A DNA stretch of 64,000 nucleotides from Clostridioides difficile ATCC 9689 = DSM 1296 (GCF_001077535.1 NZ_CP011968.1:2356001-2420000); one strand, 5' to 3'. Shown: positions 54,294 to 63,894, counted from the stretch's first letter. Numbers and translations are program-made. Notes: a model not told the origin generated them from the sequence alone.

Positions 54294-55658
54294 CTACATT
54301 ATCTTTTTAAGAACCTTAATTAATTTATTATCGTATGGAGCATATCTAATAGGGACATCCAAATTTAATTTTTTTAACACACTCTTATAATGAGTAAATG
54401 TATCGAATCCAGCTTTTCCATGATATGAGCCCATACCACTTTCACCAATACCACCAAAAGGTAAGTAATTCGTAGCTATATGAGTAACTGTATCATTGAT
54501 ACAACATCCTCCTGCTGGAATCATTTCTAAAAGTTTATTTTCTAGGTACTTATTTTTTGTAAAAATATAAAGTGCCAATGGATTTGGCATTTGTATAATT
54601 TTTTGTATTACTTCATCTAAATCTTTATATGTTAAAATGGGAAATATAGGCCCAAATATTTCTTCCTTCATTATATTATCATCCCAATTAACATTGTCTA
54701 CTATAGTTGGCTCTATCTTTAATGTCTCCTTATTATAATTTCCACCATAGACTATCTTATCTTTATCAATAAGAGATAATATCCGATTAAAATGTTTCTG
54801 ATTTATGATTTTAGGAAATTGCTCATTATTACATGCATTATCCCCAAAATACTTATTAGTATAATATTTTATTTTCTCTATTAACTCATTTTTTCTATCT
54901 TCATGCACTAAAACATAATCTGGAGCCACGCAGGTTTGTCCTGCATTTATTAGTTTTCCCCAAGTAAGTCTTTTGGCAGTAAGGTCTATATTAGCATCTT
55001 TTAAAATGATACAAGGACTTTTTCCTCCAAGTTCTAAAGTAATAGGAGTTAAATGCTCTGATGCTGATTTCATGATTATTTTACCAACATTAGTACTTCC
55101 TGTAAAAAATATATAATCAAATCTTTCCAATAGTAACTTTTCACATTCTTCTTGACTTCCTTGAACAACTGCAACATATTCTTTTGAAAAAGTATCTTCA
55201 ACTATGTCTTTAACTACACTAGATGTTGACACAGAATATTCAGAAGGTTTTAATATAACACAATTCCCTGCTGCTAATGACCAAACTAATGGTATAAGTG
55301 CTAATTGAAATGGATAATTCCAAGGTGACATTATGAGAGTAACACCATAAGGTTGTGGAACAATTTTGGATATAGATGGAAAATTAACCATACTTGATTT
55401 AACTCTTTTTATTTTGCTCCATTTTCTTATATTCTTTATAGCAAAGTTTAATTCACTATAAAACATGCCTACCTCTGTCATAAAACCTTCAAAATCCGAT
55501 TTATTTAAATCTTTCTTTAGTGCTAAAAGTATTTTTTCTTCATTTTGTGATACAACTAACTTAAGTTTCTTCAACTGTTCTATACGAAACGATATATCTC
55601 TTGTTTTACCTGTATTATAATATTTTCTTTGCATTTTAACCAACTCTTTTATATCCAT
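54294..55658 (-). CDS. Aldehyde dehydrogenase (class 3 / fatty-aldehyde type)
   Basis: NAD(P)-dependent dehydrogenase of 454 residues oxidising an aldehyde to the acid. Catalytic cysteine in NAGQTCVAPD and glutamate in LELGGKSP, with cofactor residues in SPWNYPFQL and FTGSTNVGK. The short length and hydrophobic, basic C-terminus (NKLIKVLKKIM) are typical of class 3 enzymes, where the tail can touch the membrane. AAAGAAAGG precedes the ATG. No operon partner. Confidence 0.92.
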   Translation of the reverse strand: MDIKELVKMQRKYYNTGKTRDISFRIEQLKKLKLVVSQNEEKILLALKKDLNKSDFEGFMTEVGMFYSELNFAIKNIRKWSKIKRVKSSMVNFPSISKIVPQPYGVTLIMSPWNYPFQLALIPLVWSLAAGNCVILKPSEYSVSTSSVVKDIVEDTFSKEYVAVVQGSQEECEKLLLERFDYIFFTGSTNVGKIIMKSASEHLTPITLELGGKSPCIILKDANIDLTAKRLTWGKLINAGQTCVAPDYVLVHEDRKNELIEKIKYYTNKYFGDNACNNEQFPKIINQKHFNRILSLIDKDKIVYGGNYNKETLKIEPTIVDNVNWDDNIMKEEIFGPIFPILTYKDLDEVIQKIIQMPNPLALYIFTKNKYLENKLLEMIPAGGCCINDTVTHIATNYLPFGGIGESGMGSYHGKAGFDTFTHYKSVLKKLNLDVPIRYAPYDNKLIKVLKKIM

Positions 55659-55969
55659 TGTTAAAAATCCTTTCTTTAAGAATTATATTAATACATTTTT
55701 AGAAAAAGATTTAAATTTATCCTAACATTATTTTTTATATCATAATAAATTCATCTCAATATAACATAAATCTTCCAATAAAAAAAGCCCCTTATTAAGT
55801 ATAAGTAAGCTTATAAAATAATTTATTTTAAAATAAACATTTTTTAAAATTATAACCTTATTGAAAAAATTAAATTATCCATCTTTAATAATATTATTTT
55901 ATAAATAATGTCTAGTAAGTTTCTATGAAATCTAACTTTAGATAATAAATAATTATAAATATATACCTC
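55659..55969. other. Intergenic region downstream of the flavodoxin gene
   Basis: No gene. A weak minus-strand terminator lies at about 55786-55812: AAGC...CTTAT-ACTTA-ATAAG...GCTT followed by TTTTTTT. Confidence 0.4.
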
Positions 55970-56494
55970 TTAAAGTTCTCTTATATAATCAAGTATTGGA
56001 GTTAAATTTTCTTTATTACACCAATCAAATGCTTCTCCAGACAATAAAGGTGCTTCTGCTGGTTTAAGACCTTGACGTTCTTTTTTAGCTATAGATTTTT
56101 TAAAAAAACTACAAAGAGTATAATCTATAAAAGACATTTTTGTCTCATCCCATGCCCCACGACAATAAAAGCAAGGAATTTTGTTTAATTCATCCTTAAA
56201 ATTTACTTCTCTTAATTTCTTTATTACTTCATCATCATATGGAGCAGCTCCTACGCCAAATACTACTAAATTTTTTTTCTGCAATTCTTTATAATTTTTT
56301 TTTAAGAAAGAAATTCCCGCTATATTACAAGCATAAAGACCTCCTCCTAAAATAATCGTATCATACTTCATAACCTTTTCTATATTAATATTCTTAGTTT
56401 CAAAAATATCACAAGACAATAATTCTGAAAGCCATTTAGCATATTTTTTTGTTGAACCATACTTACTCTTATAAATCACTACTACATTTTTCAT
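55970..56494 (-). CDS. Flavodoxin domain protein (HemG/Flavodoxin_5-like)
   Basis: FMN-binding electron-transfer protein of 174 residues. The phosphate loop SKYGSTKKY (about residues 9-17) and the segments ILGGGLYACNI and GVGAAPYDD line the flavin. GAGAGGGGGG lies 8 nt before the ATG at 56494; the frame extends upstream to 56560, overlapping the MarR gene, but that N-terminus is not part of the fold. It is the second gene after the MarR regulator and is probably under its control. Confidence 0.85.
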   Translation of the reverse strand: MKNVVVIYKSKYGSTKKYAKWLSELLSCDIFETKNINIEKVMKYDTIILGGGLYACNIAGISFLKKNYKELQKKNLVVFGVGAAPYDDEVIKKLREVNFKDELNKIPCFYCRGAWDETKMSFIDYTLCSFFKKSIAKKERQGLKPAEAPLLSGEAFDWCNKENLTPILDYIREL

Positions 56495-56543
56495 ATAAAT
56501 TACCCCCCTCTCTGATGTCATACAAAGTTGATTTGATACTTGC

Positions 56544-57041
56544 TTATTCTCCAACGTCATTATTTTCTACATAATTTTTCACATTTTCAATTCCTATACT
56601 TAATTTCATAATTCCAAAAAATAACTGTTCCACTTCTTTCTCTGTAAAATCTTCAAATAAAAGCTGTAATACTTTTTCCTGCATACCTCTTACTTTTTTA
56701 GAATACTCTTCCACTCTATCTTTTGTCACAAGACAGATAGCTCTTGAATCTTTTTCATTTTGCTCAATTTCTATAAAACCTTTCTTTTCTAAAGCAATAG
56801 CTAGTTTTTTTACATTTTGTCTTGAACACCCCATTAATTCTCCAAGTTTGGTTAATGTAAGAGTTTCATCTACAGAGTCCGCAATAGCTAAAAGTAACCA
56901 TTGTTTCATTGTTAATTCTGGGTCTAATTTATCACATGTAGTTTGAAGTTTATTTTGCATTACAAATATACTTGCAAATATAGCTTGTTTTCTACTATCA
57001 TCATCTACCATATATTTTTTCATTAAACTTTCTGCATCCAT
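56544..57041 (-). CDS. MarR-family transcriptional regulator
   Basis: Winged-helix dimeric regulator of 165 residues: QWLLLAIA, then LTKLGELMGCSRQNVKKLAI (recognition helix) and a wing KGFIEIEQNEKDSRAICLV. A cysteine in the recognition helix (GCSRQNVKK) could sense thiol or redox change. Two copies of an operator-like palindrome lie over its own promoter, so autoregulation is expected, with the flavodoxin gene 49 nt downstream as the coregulated partner. Confidence 0.88.
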   Translation of the reverse strand: MDAESLMKKYMVDDDSRKQAIFASIFVMQNKLQTTCDKLDPELTMKQWLLLAIADSVDETLTLTKLGELMGCSRQNVKKLAIALEKKGFIEIEQNEKDSRAICLVTKDRVEEYSKKVRGMQEKVLQLLFEDFTEKEVEQLFFGIMKLSIGIENVKNYVENNDVGE

Positions 57042-57092
57042 TATTATACACTTCTCTTTATCTTAGATTTTAATTTTTTGATAATTTTAAAT

Positions 57093-57106
57093 AGTAATTA
57101 GTTACT
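57093..57106. promoter_or_regulatory. MarR operator, downstream copy
   Basis: AGTAATTAGTTACT, a near-perfect palindrome between the -10 box and the MarR start. It is identical to the copy at 57116-57129, 23 bp away, which is about two helical turns. Confidence 0.6.
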
Positions 57107-57110
57107 TTAT

Positions 57111-57139
57111 ATTATAGTAATTAGTTACTATTGTGTCAA
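57111..57139 (-). promoter_or_regulatory. Consensus sigma-A promoter of the MarR-flavodoxin operon, with operator in the spacer
   Basis: -35 TTGACA (57139-57134), 17-nt spacer, -10 TATAAT (57116-57111): both boxes are perfect. The spacer is almost filled by AGTAATTAGTTACT (57116-57129), so a bound MarR dimer would block polymerase directly. Confidence 0.8.
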
Positions 57140-57165
57140 TAAATTTATTTTTATTATAAATGGCA

Positions 57166-57195
57166 AAACGGCATAGCATTATGGCTATACCGTTT
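57166..57195 (-). terminator. Terminator of hflX
   Basis: Stem AAACGG-ATAGC / GCTAT-CCGTTT with one mismatch and a 6-nt loop, then TTTTGCC on the minus strand; 78 nt after the stop. Confidence 0.65.
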
Positions 57196-57273
57196 CATAA
57201 AATCATATTTACAATCAATTTATAATAAATTATAAATTAAATATATTTTAGGCTATAATAAGTTTTTCAAAAT

Positions 57274-58545
57274 TTACTCTAAAGCATACTTTTTATACTT
57301 ATTATATTCTATATTGCTACATTCTACATCTAAAATAGCTCCATCTTCTCTGTATTCTGTATTTATAATGCTCGTATTTTCGTTAAAATAAGAAACTACA
57401 TGACCTTTATCATATGGAATTAAGAACTTACATCTTACATAATCTTTAAATATGCTATCACAAATACATTTTATCATTTTATCTATATTTATATCTTTTT
57501 TAACTGAAACAAATATACCTTCTTTATCGATACTATCTAAAATTCTATCCAATACTTCTACATCTATTAAATCAATTTTATTATACACATGTATCATAGG
57601 TATACCATCTGCACCTATTTGTTTTAAAGTATCTTCTGTCACTTTAATATGACTTTTATAGCTTGGATTTGAAATATCAATAACATGTAACAGTACGTCT
57701 GCCTCACATGCTTCTTCTAATGTTGACCTAAATGCTTTTACTAAGTCATGTGGTAGATTACTTACAAAACCAACAGTATCAGATAATAAAAATTCTTTGT
57801 TATTTGCAAGAACTATATTTCTGACAGAAGTTTCAAGTGTAGCAAATAACATGTTTTTCTCAAACACTTTCTTTTCTTCAGAGTTTTTAAATATATCTAC
57901 TAGTTTATTCATTATTGAAGATTTACCAGCATTTGTATACCCGACTAGAGCTACATTTGGAAGATTTGATTTTCTTCTCATACTTCTTTGAGTTTCTCTT
58001 TGGAATTTTAAATCATCCAACTCCCTATTTAAAGATGTTATCTTTTCTTCTATTCTTCTACGGTCAAGTTCTAATTTTTTCTCACCAGAACCTCTATTTT
58101 TAGTACCAACTCCACCACTTTGACGTCCTAAATTTTCATTTGAACCTATAAGTCTTGGTAACATATATTTTAAACTTGCTACTTCTACTTGAAGTTTAGC
58201 TTCTCTAGTTTTTGCCCTTTGTGCAAATATATCAAGTATCAATGCCGTTCTATCTATAATTTCACAATTAAGCTTTTCTTCAAGATTTTTTAGTTGTGAT
58301 GTAGAAAGTTCATTGTAAAATATAACTATCTCTATATTTTCTTTCTTTATTAAGTTTAATATTTCCTCAACTTTACCTGTCCCAATGTAAAATGCTCTAT
58401 TAACCTGCTTTGCATTTTGAGTTATACTCCCTACAACATCAATATCACATGCTGAACATAAGTTTTCAAGTTCAATCATTAGTTCATTAAAGTCCTCAGA
58501 TTTATTATTTATGTTTAATCCTACTGTTATTCCTTTTTTCGCCAT
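57274..58545 (-). CDS. hflX: GTPase HflX
   Basis: Ribosome-associated GTPase of 423 residues that splits stalled ribosomes under stress. N-terminal HflX domain (about 1-185) with the GTGKVEE and ELSTSQLKNLEE segments, a coiled coil (RRIEEKITSLNRELDDL), and a GTPase domain with G1 GYTNAGKSS, G3 DTVGF and G4 NKID. Of two in-frame ATGs, the one at 58545 (MAKKGITVG) has AAGGAG at 9 nt, better than 58551 at 3 nt. A degenerate small gene lies just upstream. Confidence 0.92.
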   Translation of the reverse strand: MAKKGITVGLNINNKSEDFNELMIELENLCSACDIDVVGSITQNAKQVNRAFYIGTGKVEEILNLIKKENIEIVIFYNELSTSQLKNLEEKLNCEIIDRTALILDIFAQRAKTREAKLQVEVASLKYMLPRLIGSNENLGRQSGGVGTKNRGSGEKKLELDRRRIEEKITSLNRELDDLKFQRETQRSMRRKSNLPNVALVGYTNAGKSSIMNKLVDIFKNSEEKKVFEKNMLFATLETSVRNIVLANNKEFLLSDTVGFVSNLPHDLVKAFRSTLEEACEADVLLHVIDISNPSYKSHIKVTEDTLKQIGADGIPMIHVYNKIDLIDVEVLDRILDSIDKEGIFVSVKKDINIDKMIKCICDSIFKDYVRCKFLIPYDKGHVVSYFNENTSIINTEYREDGAILDVECSNIEYNKYKKYALE

Positions 58546-58565
58546 ATCCATATTCTCCTTATCTG

Positions 58566-58720
58566 CTATTTTTTATTTAATCTATAGCACGAGATTATGG
58601 CTCTATAATTAAATTCATCAAGAATTTTGCTTTTTATCTTATCCTTAAATGACACTTCTTATTTACTATTATAATAACCATAATCGTGCATTATTTTCTC
58701 AATCTTATATAAAAAATCAC
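58566..58720 (-). pseudogene. Degenerate small gene upstream of hflX
   Basis: A very strong ribosome site (GGGAGGAGGTG) precedes a GTG at 58720 whose frame ends after 9 codons. With one extra T in the T6 run that follows, it would read MIFLYKIEKIMHDYGYYNSK, then an in-frame TAA (58661-58659), then EVSFKDKIKSKILDEFNYRA and 9 more residues to TAG at 58566. Helical, charged and protein-like, so it is probably a small gene of about 50 codons with two lesions. No family recognised. Confidence 0.4.
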
Positions 58721-58765
58721 TTTCTTACACCTCCTCCCAAATATATTATGCAGTTTTTTCAATAA

Positions 58766-58826
58766 AAAAACTCCTTACAAATCTAAGTAATACAAAACAA
58801 GCTACTTATATCATAAGAAGGATTAA
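58766..58826 (-). terminator. Terminator-like hairpin in the gap upstream of hflX
   Basis: Minus strand: TCCTTCTTAT...AAGTA...TACTT...AAGGAG pairing with a TTTTTTT tail. No gene is recognised upstream of it (58830-59180), so it may end a small RNA or a lost gene, or simply insulate hflX. Confidence 0.4.
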
Positions 58827-59180
58827 AATTCTAAATATATATTAAAAATACATTAGTTTAATTAACTTATATGTAATTATCATTTTATATTTAACCCTAT
58901 TCTTAAATTTAAGTAGTTATTTGCATGATTAATAAAAGTAATAAAAACATATACTTCAATATAATCATCAACTATTAAAATTAAATTCTATTTATAATAA
59001 AATTTAAAGAATAAAATTAAATATACATTTTGATAATCACCTCCAACATTTTCCTTACTACATATTATAATAAAATAAACACTTTGTAAAGACATAAAAT
59101 TATGTGGCTATCTCAAAATATAGAGAATCCTCTTTTTCATTGTTAAAATGATAAAAATACATTTTATTTCATACACAAAA
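58827..59180. other. Intergenic stretch without a recognised gene
   Basis: On the minus strand GGAGGTG (about 59045) precedes an ATG with only two further codons, and a short open stretch (DDYIEVYVFITFINHANNY) lacks a start. These look like decayed coding sequence or chance; nothing intact is supported. Confidence 0.35.
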
Positions 59181-59222
59181 GAGTGCCTTATGAATTAAAA
59201 AGTTCATTTTAAGGCACCCTCA
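59181..59222 (-). terminator. Terminator of the ABC exporter operon
   Basis: Arms GAGTGCCTTA and TAAGGCAC-CTC with further pairing (TGAA/TTCA) inside, then TTTTGTG on the minus strand; 48 nt after the second exporter gene. Confidence 0.65.
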
Positions 59223-59269
59223 TTTATTTTATCTTATTAATTACATGTCTATGCTAAGATAGTTTTTTG

Positions 59270-61102
59270 TTACATTGCTTCATCTTCTTCAAATTGAGAA
59301 TTGTAAAGATTGGCATAGAATCCGCCTTTCTTTAGAAGTTCCTCATGATTTCCTTGTTCAACTATATCTCCTTCATTCATTACAAGAATCATATCAGCAT
59401 CACGTATAGTTGATAATCTGTGGGCTATAACAAAACTTGTTCTACCTTCCATAAGATTATCCATAGCTTTTTGAATCAATACTTCTGTTCTAGTATCGAC
59501 AGAACTTGTAGCTTCATCTAATATTAAAATTTTAGGATCAGCTAAAATAGCACGAGCTATAGTCAATAATTGTTTTTGACCTTGAGAAACATTACTTGCT
59601 TCTTCATTTAATTTCATCTTATATCCATCTGGTAATGTCTTAATAAATCTATGAACATGTGCAGATTTAGCAGCCTCTATAACTTCTTCATCTGTAGCAT
59701 TCAACTTACCATATCTTATATTTTCCATAATTGAACCACTAAATAACCATGTATCTTGAAGAACCATACCAAACATTTCTCTAAGCTCACTACGATTAAA
59801 ATCTTTAATATTATGACCATCAATCAGTATTGAACCGCTATTAACATCATAAAATCTCATTAACAGTTTAACTATTGTAGTTTTACCTGCTCCTGTAGGT
59901 CCAACAATAGCAACTTTTTGACCAGGTTTAACATTTACTGAGAAATCATTTATTATAGTCTTGTTTGGGTTATATCCAAAGTTGACATTTTCAAAATCAA
60001 TTTTACCTTCTAAACCATCTATTGAAACTGCATTTTCAACAATTTGGACTTCTTCTTCCTCTTCTAAAAACTCAAATACTCTTTCAGAAGCTGCTGCTGT
60101 TGATTGCAATAAATTGGCAACCTGTGCAATCTGAGTCATTGGCTGTGTAAAGTTTCTTACATATTGTATAAATGACTGTATGTCACCAACCTCAATTGTT
60201 TTCTTAATTGCAAGCCAACCTCCTAAGATTGATACCATTACATATCCCAAGTTTCCAATAAACATCATAAGTGGTTGCATTATACCTGATAAAAATTGAG
60301 ATTTCCACGCTGAATTATACAGGCTATCATTTAATTTATCAAACTCCTCAATTACTTCATCTTCACGATTAAATGCTTTTACTATTGTTTGGCCACTGTA
60401 AGTTTCTTCAACTTGACCATTTACATTTCCTAAATATTCTTGTTGATATCTAAAGTATTTTTGTGATTTCTTTATTATTCTTGAAATTACAAACATTGAT
60501 ATTGGTAATATTAAAACTGCCACTAATGTCATAATTCCACTTATAGATAACATCATTATCAAAACACCTATCATAGTTGTTACTGATGTTATAAGCTGTG
60601 TCATACTTTGATTTAAACTTTGATTTAAAGTATCTATATCATTCGTAATTCTCGATAATATTTCACCATGTGTCTTAGTATCAAAATACTTCATTGGCAA
60701 TCTATCCAATTTTGCTGAAATCTCTTTTCTTAAATTATAGGATACTTTTTGAGAAATTCCACTCATTATAAATCCTTGTATAAAAGAGAACAGTGCACTT
60801 ATCAAATAAAGGAAAAGTAAAAAGGTTAAGATTTTTCCAATTGCATTAAAATCTATACCTACGTTTCCTCCAGAAACTTTACTCACTAACCCTTCAAATA
60901 TCTTTGTAGTTGCCTTTCCTAAAATTTTTGGACCTACTATAGAAAACGACGCACTACCAATAGCAAATACAATTACTAGAATTATTGATATTTTAAATTT
61001 AGATAAATATGCAATTAGTTTTCGCATAGTCCCTTTAAAGTCATTTGCTTTTTGTCCTGCTCCCATAGATTTTCCCATAGGACCTCTTCCCATTCTACTC
61101 AT
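59270..61102 (-). CDS. ABC exporter, transmembrane plus ATPase half-transporter (second subunit)
   Basis: Type I ABC exporter half of 610 residues: six membrane helices (about 35-340) and a nucleotide-binding domain with Walker A GPTGAGKTT, signature NVSQGQKQ, and Walker B ILILDEATSSVD with catalytic glutamate. The N-terminus is a glycine/methionine-rich extension (MSRMGRGPMGKSMGAG). Its start overlaps the partner gene by 8 nt, so the two form a heterodimer of the LmrCD/BmrCD kind, exporting drugs, lipids or peptides. Confidence 0.93.
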   Translation of the reverse strand: MSRMGRGPMGKSMGAGQKANDFKGTMRKLIAYLSKFKISIILVIVFAIGSASFSIVGPKILGKATTKIFEGLVSKVSGGNVGIDFNAIGKILTFLLFLYLISALFSFIQGFIMSGISQKVSYNLRKEISAKLDRLPMKYFDTKTHGEILSRITNDIDTLNQSLNQSMTQLITSVTTMIGVLIMMLSISGIMTLVAVLILPISMFVISRIIKKSQKYFRYQQEYLGNVNGQVEETYSGQTIVKAFNREDEVIEEFDKLNDSLYNSAWKSQFLSGIMQPLMMFIGNLGYVMVSILGGWLAIKKTIEVGDIQSFIQYVRNFTQPMTQIAQVANLLQSTAAASERVFEFLEEEEEVQIVENAVSIDGLEGKIDFENVNFGYNPNKTIINDFSVNVKPGQKVAIVGPTGAGKTTIVKLLMRFYDVNSGSILIDGHNIKDFNRSELREMFGMVLQDTWLFSGSIMENIRYGKLNATDEEVIEAAKSAHVHRFIKTLPDGYKMKLNEEASNVSQGQKQLLTIARAILADPKILILDEATSSVDTRTEVLIQKAMDNLMEGRTSFVIAHRLSTIRDADMILVMNEGDIVEQGNHEELLKKGGFYANLYNSQFEEDEAM

Positions 61103-63341
61103 TAGCTAGCTCCTCCTTTGAAAGTTGTGATAAAGCTATTTGCTCATAAACTTCGCAATTTTTTAGAAGCTCTTTATGTGTTCCTATTCCAACTATTTCT
61201 CCCTCATTTAAAACAATTATCTGTTCTGCATTTAAGATAGTACTAATTCTTTGTGCAACTATTAGAACTGTACTTTCAGCAGTTTTTGATTTTAAAGCCT
61301 TACGAAGAGCTGCATCAGTTTTTAAGTCAAGTGCTGAAAAACTATCATCAAATATATAAACTTCTGGATTTTTTGCTATTGCTCTTGCAATAGAAAGTCT
61401 TTGTTTTTGACCTCCAGATACATTTGTTCCACCTTGAGAAATTTCAGTTTTAAAAGCTTCCGGTTTAGAATCTATAAATTCTGTAGCTTGAGCTATTTCA
61501 GCTGCTGTTCTCATTTCTTCATCTGTTGCGTCTTTTCTACCATATTTTAAGTTGGATTCTATAGTACCAGAAAACAATACTCCCTTTTGAGGTACATATC
61601 CAATTTTTTCCCTTAAATCATGTTGAGAAACATTTTTTATATTAACTCCACCAAGTAATATTTCTCCTTCAGTAACATCAAAGAAACGAGGAATTAAATT
61701 TATAAGAGTTGACTTACCACTACCAGTACTTCCTATAAAGGCAGTTGTTTCTCCTGGCTTTGCTGTAAAAGATATATTTGTTAATATAGGTTCTTCTGCG
61801 TCTGGATACATGAACGAAACATTTTTAAATTCAACAAGACCCTTTTTATCTTCCTTAAACTCTTGTGCCTCTGATTTTTCTGGGTCTTTTATGCTTATAT
61901 CTGACACTAATACTTCATCTATACGTGTAGCTGAAACGGATGCTCTTGGAAGCATAATAGATACCATTGATATCATTAAGAATGACATTATTATTTGCAT
62001 TGTATATTGTATAAATGCCATCATATCTCCAACTTGCATTGCTCCAGAATCAACACTGTATGCACCTCTCCAAACTATAAGAACTGTGATAAGGTTCATT
62101 ATAAGCATCATAGCAGGCATCATACATGTCATAACTCTATTTACAAAAAGATTTGTTTTAGTTAAATTTTTATTTGCTTTATCAAATCTTTCTTCTTCAT
62201 GTTTTTCAGTACTAAAAGCTCTGATAACTGGAATACCAGTAATTATTTCACGGCTTACTAAGTTTAACTTATCAACAAGCTTTTGAACCAGTTTAAACTT
62301 AGGCATAACCACTGAGAATAACACTACAATTAATGATAAGATAGCAACTACTGCTACTGCTATAATCCAGGCCATTGAAGTATTTGTGTTTAAAACCTTT
62401 ATCACTCCACCTATAGCCATTATAGGTGCATAGAATACTATTCTAAGCAACATAACCATCAACATTTGTATCTGTTGAATATCATTTGTACTACGAGTAA
62501 TTAATGAAGCTGTAGAAAATTCATTCATTTCAGTATTTGAAAATGACATAACTTTTCTAAATACTCCACTTCTTAAATTTCTACCTACACTTGCGGCTAC
62601 TCTTGCTGCTAAAAATCCTACTGTTATTGTAGCTACCATACTAATCATTGCTATACCAAGCATTTTAGCACCAGTAAATAATATATAATTATTTTGAGTT
62701 TTTTCTGTATCAATACCTATTTTCTCATATTCTGACCTTACATATGAAACAGAGCTTTGTGTTATCATACTCTCTGGCATACTTTCAAAGCCTTTGCTCA
62801 TCTCTTTAGTCAATGTATCTAACTGTTCCTTTGGCATTGCTGATAACAATTTAAATATATCAACATCTCCACTTTGAGTAGCTTGTGGTGGAAGTTTACT
62901 CATTAACTGAGCTTTCATAGCTTTTACCTCTTTACTATCGCCCTCAAGCCCTGATACTATTAAAATAGCTTTACCAAAAATAACATTTAAATCATCTATA
63001 GTGTCTTTGTCTTTAGTATTTAACTCATAAAGAGATTCATCTTTTAGACCTGGGTACTTATCTTTATACTTAACATAATCCTTTTTATTCAGCAAAGTAT
63101 AATTATCTAGTACTTTATCCTTACTACTTTTATCCATAAATAAAGTAATTTTATTTAATTCACTCTCTCTAATCACAGATGGAACAGAGTTTTCTACTCC
63201 ACCTTGTTGTATACCTACATTTACTATATTGGATGTGTATTCTGGTAAAGAAAGGTCACATACCGCTTGAATTACCAATAGACAGACTATTATTACTATT
63301 GATAATGCCGATTTCTTTAAATATTTAATTAATTTAAACAT
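61095..63341 (-). CDS. ABC exporter, transmembrane plus ATPase half-transporter (first subunit)
   Basis: Type I ABC exporter half of 748 residues. It has an unusual large extracellular insert between helices 1 and 2 (about residues 35-225, rich in Lys, Asp and Ser), then the remaining helices and an ATPase domain with Walker A GSTGSGKST, signature NVSGGQKQR and Walker B VYIFDDSFSALD. The residue after the Walker B aspartate is Asp instead of Glu (FDDS), so this site is the degenerate one of a heterodimer, while the partner keeps Glu. AAGGGAAG precedes the ATG. Confidence 0.93.
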   Translation of the reverse strand: MFKLIKYLKKSALSIVIIVCLLVIQAVCDLSLPEYTSNIVNVGIQQGGVENSVPSVIRESELNKITLFMDKSSKDKVLDNYTLLNKKDYVKYKDKYPGLKDESLYELNTKDKDTIDDLNVIFGKAILIVSGLEGDSKEVKAMKAQLMSKLPPQATQSGDVDIFKLLSAMPKEQLDTLTKEMSKGFESMPESMITQSSVSYVRSEYEKIGIDTEKTQNNYILFTGAKMLGIAMISMVATITVGFLAARVAASVGRNLRSGVFRKVMSFSNTEMNEFSTASLITRSTNDIQQIQMLMVMLLRIVFYAPIMAIGGVIKVLNTNTSMAWIIAVAVVAILSLIVVLFSVVMPKFKLVQKLVDKLNLVSREIITGIPVIRAFSTEKHEEERFDKANKNLTKTNLFVNRVMTCMMPAMMLIMNLITVLIVWRGAYSVDSGAMQVGDMMAFIQYTMQIIMSFLMISMVSIMLPRASVSATRIDEVLVSDISIKDPEKSEAQEFKEDKKGLVEFKNVSFMYPDAEEPILTNISFTAKPGETTAFIGSTGSGKSTLINLIPRFFDVTEGEILLGGVNIKNVSQHDLREKIGYVPQKGVLFSGTIESNLKYGRKDATDEEMRTAAEIAQATEFIDSKPEAFKTEISQGGTNVSGGQKQRLSIARAIAKNPEVYIFDDSFSALDLKTDAALRKALKSKTAESTVLIVAQRISTILNAEQIIVLNEGEIVGIGTHKELLKNCEVYEQIALSQLSKEELANE

Positions 63342-63408
63342 ACATTTCTTCCCTTCTGTAATATTAATTAGTCTAATAACATTAAATTGAAAAACATTAT
63401 TTTAAACT

Positions 63409-63870
63409 TTAAAAATATTTTTCATCTTCATGCTTATGACATCCTGCTTTTAAATTATCTCGTACTTGCATTAGAAGTCTTCTAAGTACTATTTTTTCTT
63501 CTTCACTAAATCCTAAAAAAAACTCTCTTTCCAATTCCTTGTTAAATTCTTCAACTTTATTACATATTTCTAAACCTTTGTCTGTCAAAAAAATCCTAGA
63601 TACTCTTTGGTCCTTTTCATCTTGTTTTCTTTCCACAAGTCCAGCTTTTTCCATCCTCTTTATCATAACTGTAGTTGTAGATGCTTTTACTTTCCTTTTA
63701 TCTGCTAATTCTTTTTGACTTTGCCCATCTTTCATCTTTAAAGAAAAAAGTATTTGGGGTTGACCATGATATAAGCCTAATTTATCAAAATAAAAATGAG
63801 TTCTTATAAAATATATTCGCATTAATTGCAAGAAAACATCATTTAATTTTTCTTCAGAATTGCTATTCAT
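63409..63870 (-). CDS. MarR-family regulator of the ABC exporter
   Basis: Winged-helix regulator of 153 residues (QILFSLKMKDGQSQKELADK, recognition KASTTTVMIKRMEKAGLVER, wing KDQRVSRIFLTDKG), ending in a short HKHEDEKYF tail with a nearby cysteine (GCHKHEDE) that might bind metal. It lies 67 nt before the exporter genes on the same strand. AAGGAGGG precedes the ATG. A palindrome at its promoter fits autoregulation and control of exporter expression. Confidence 0.9.
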   Translation of the reverse strand: MNSNSEEKLNDVFLQLMRIYFIRTHFYFDKLGLYHGQPQILFSLKMKDGQSQKELADKRKVKASTTTVMIKRMEKAGLVERKQDEKDQRVSRIFLTDKGLEICNKVEEFNKELEREFFLGFSEEEKIVLRRLLMQVRDNLKAGCHKHEDEKYF

Positions 63871-63894
63871 ACTTGCCCTCCTTATTTTTTATAT

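Noticed and set aside
61810-62286. 158-codon open frame on the plus strand
   Set aside because: It lies wholly antisense to the ABC exporter gene, with no ribosome site or recognisable domain; a shadow frame.
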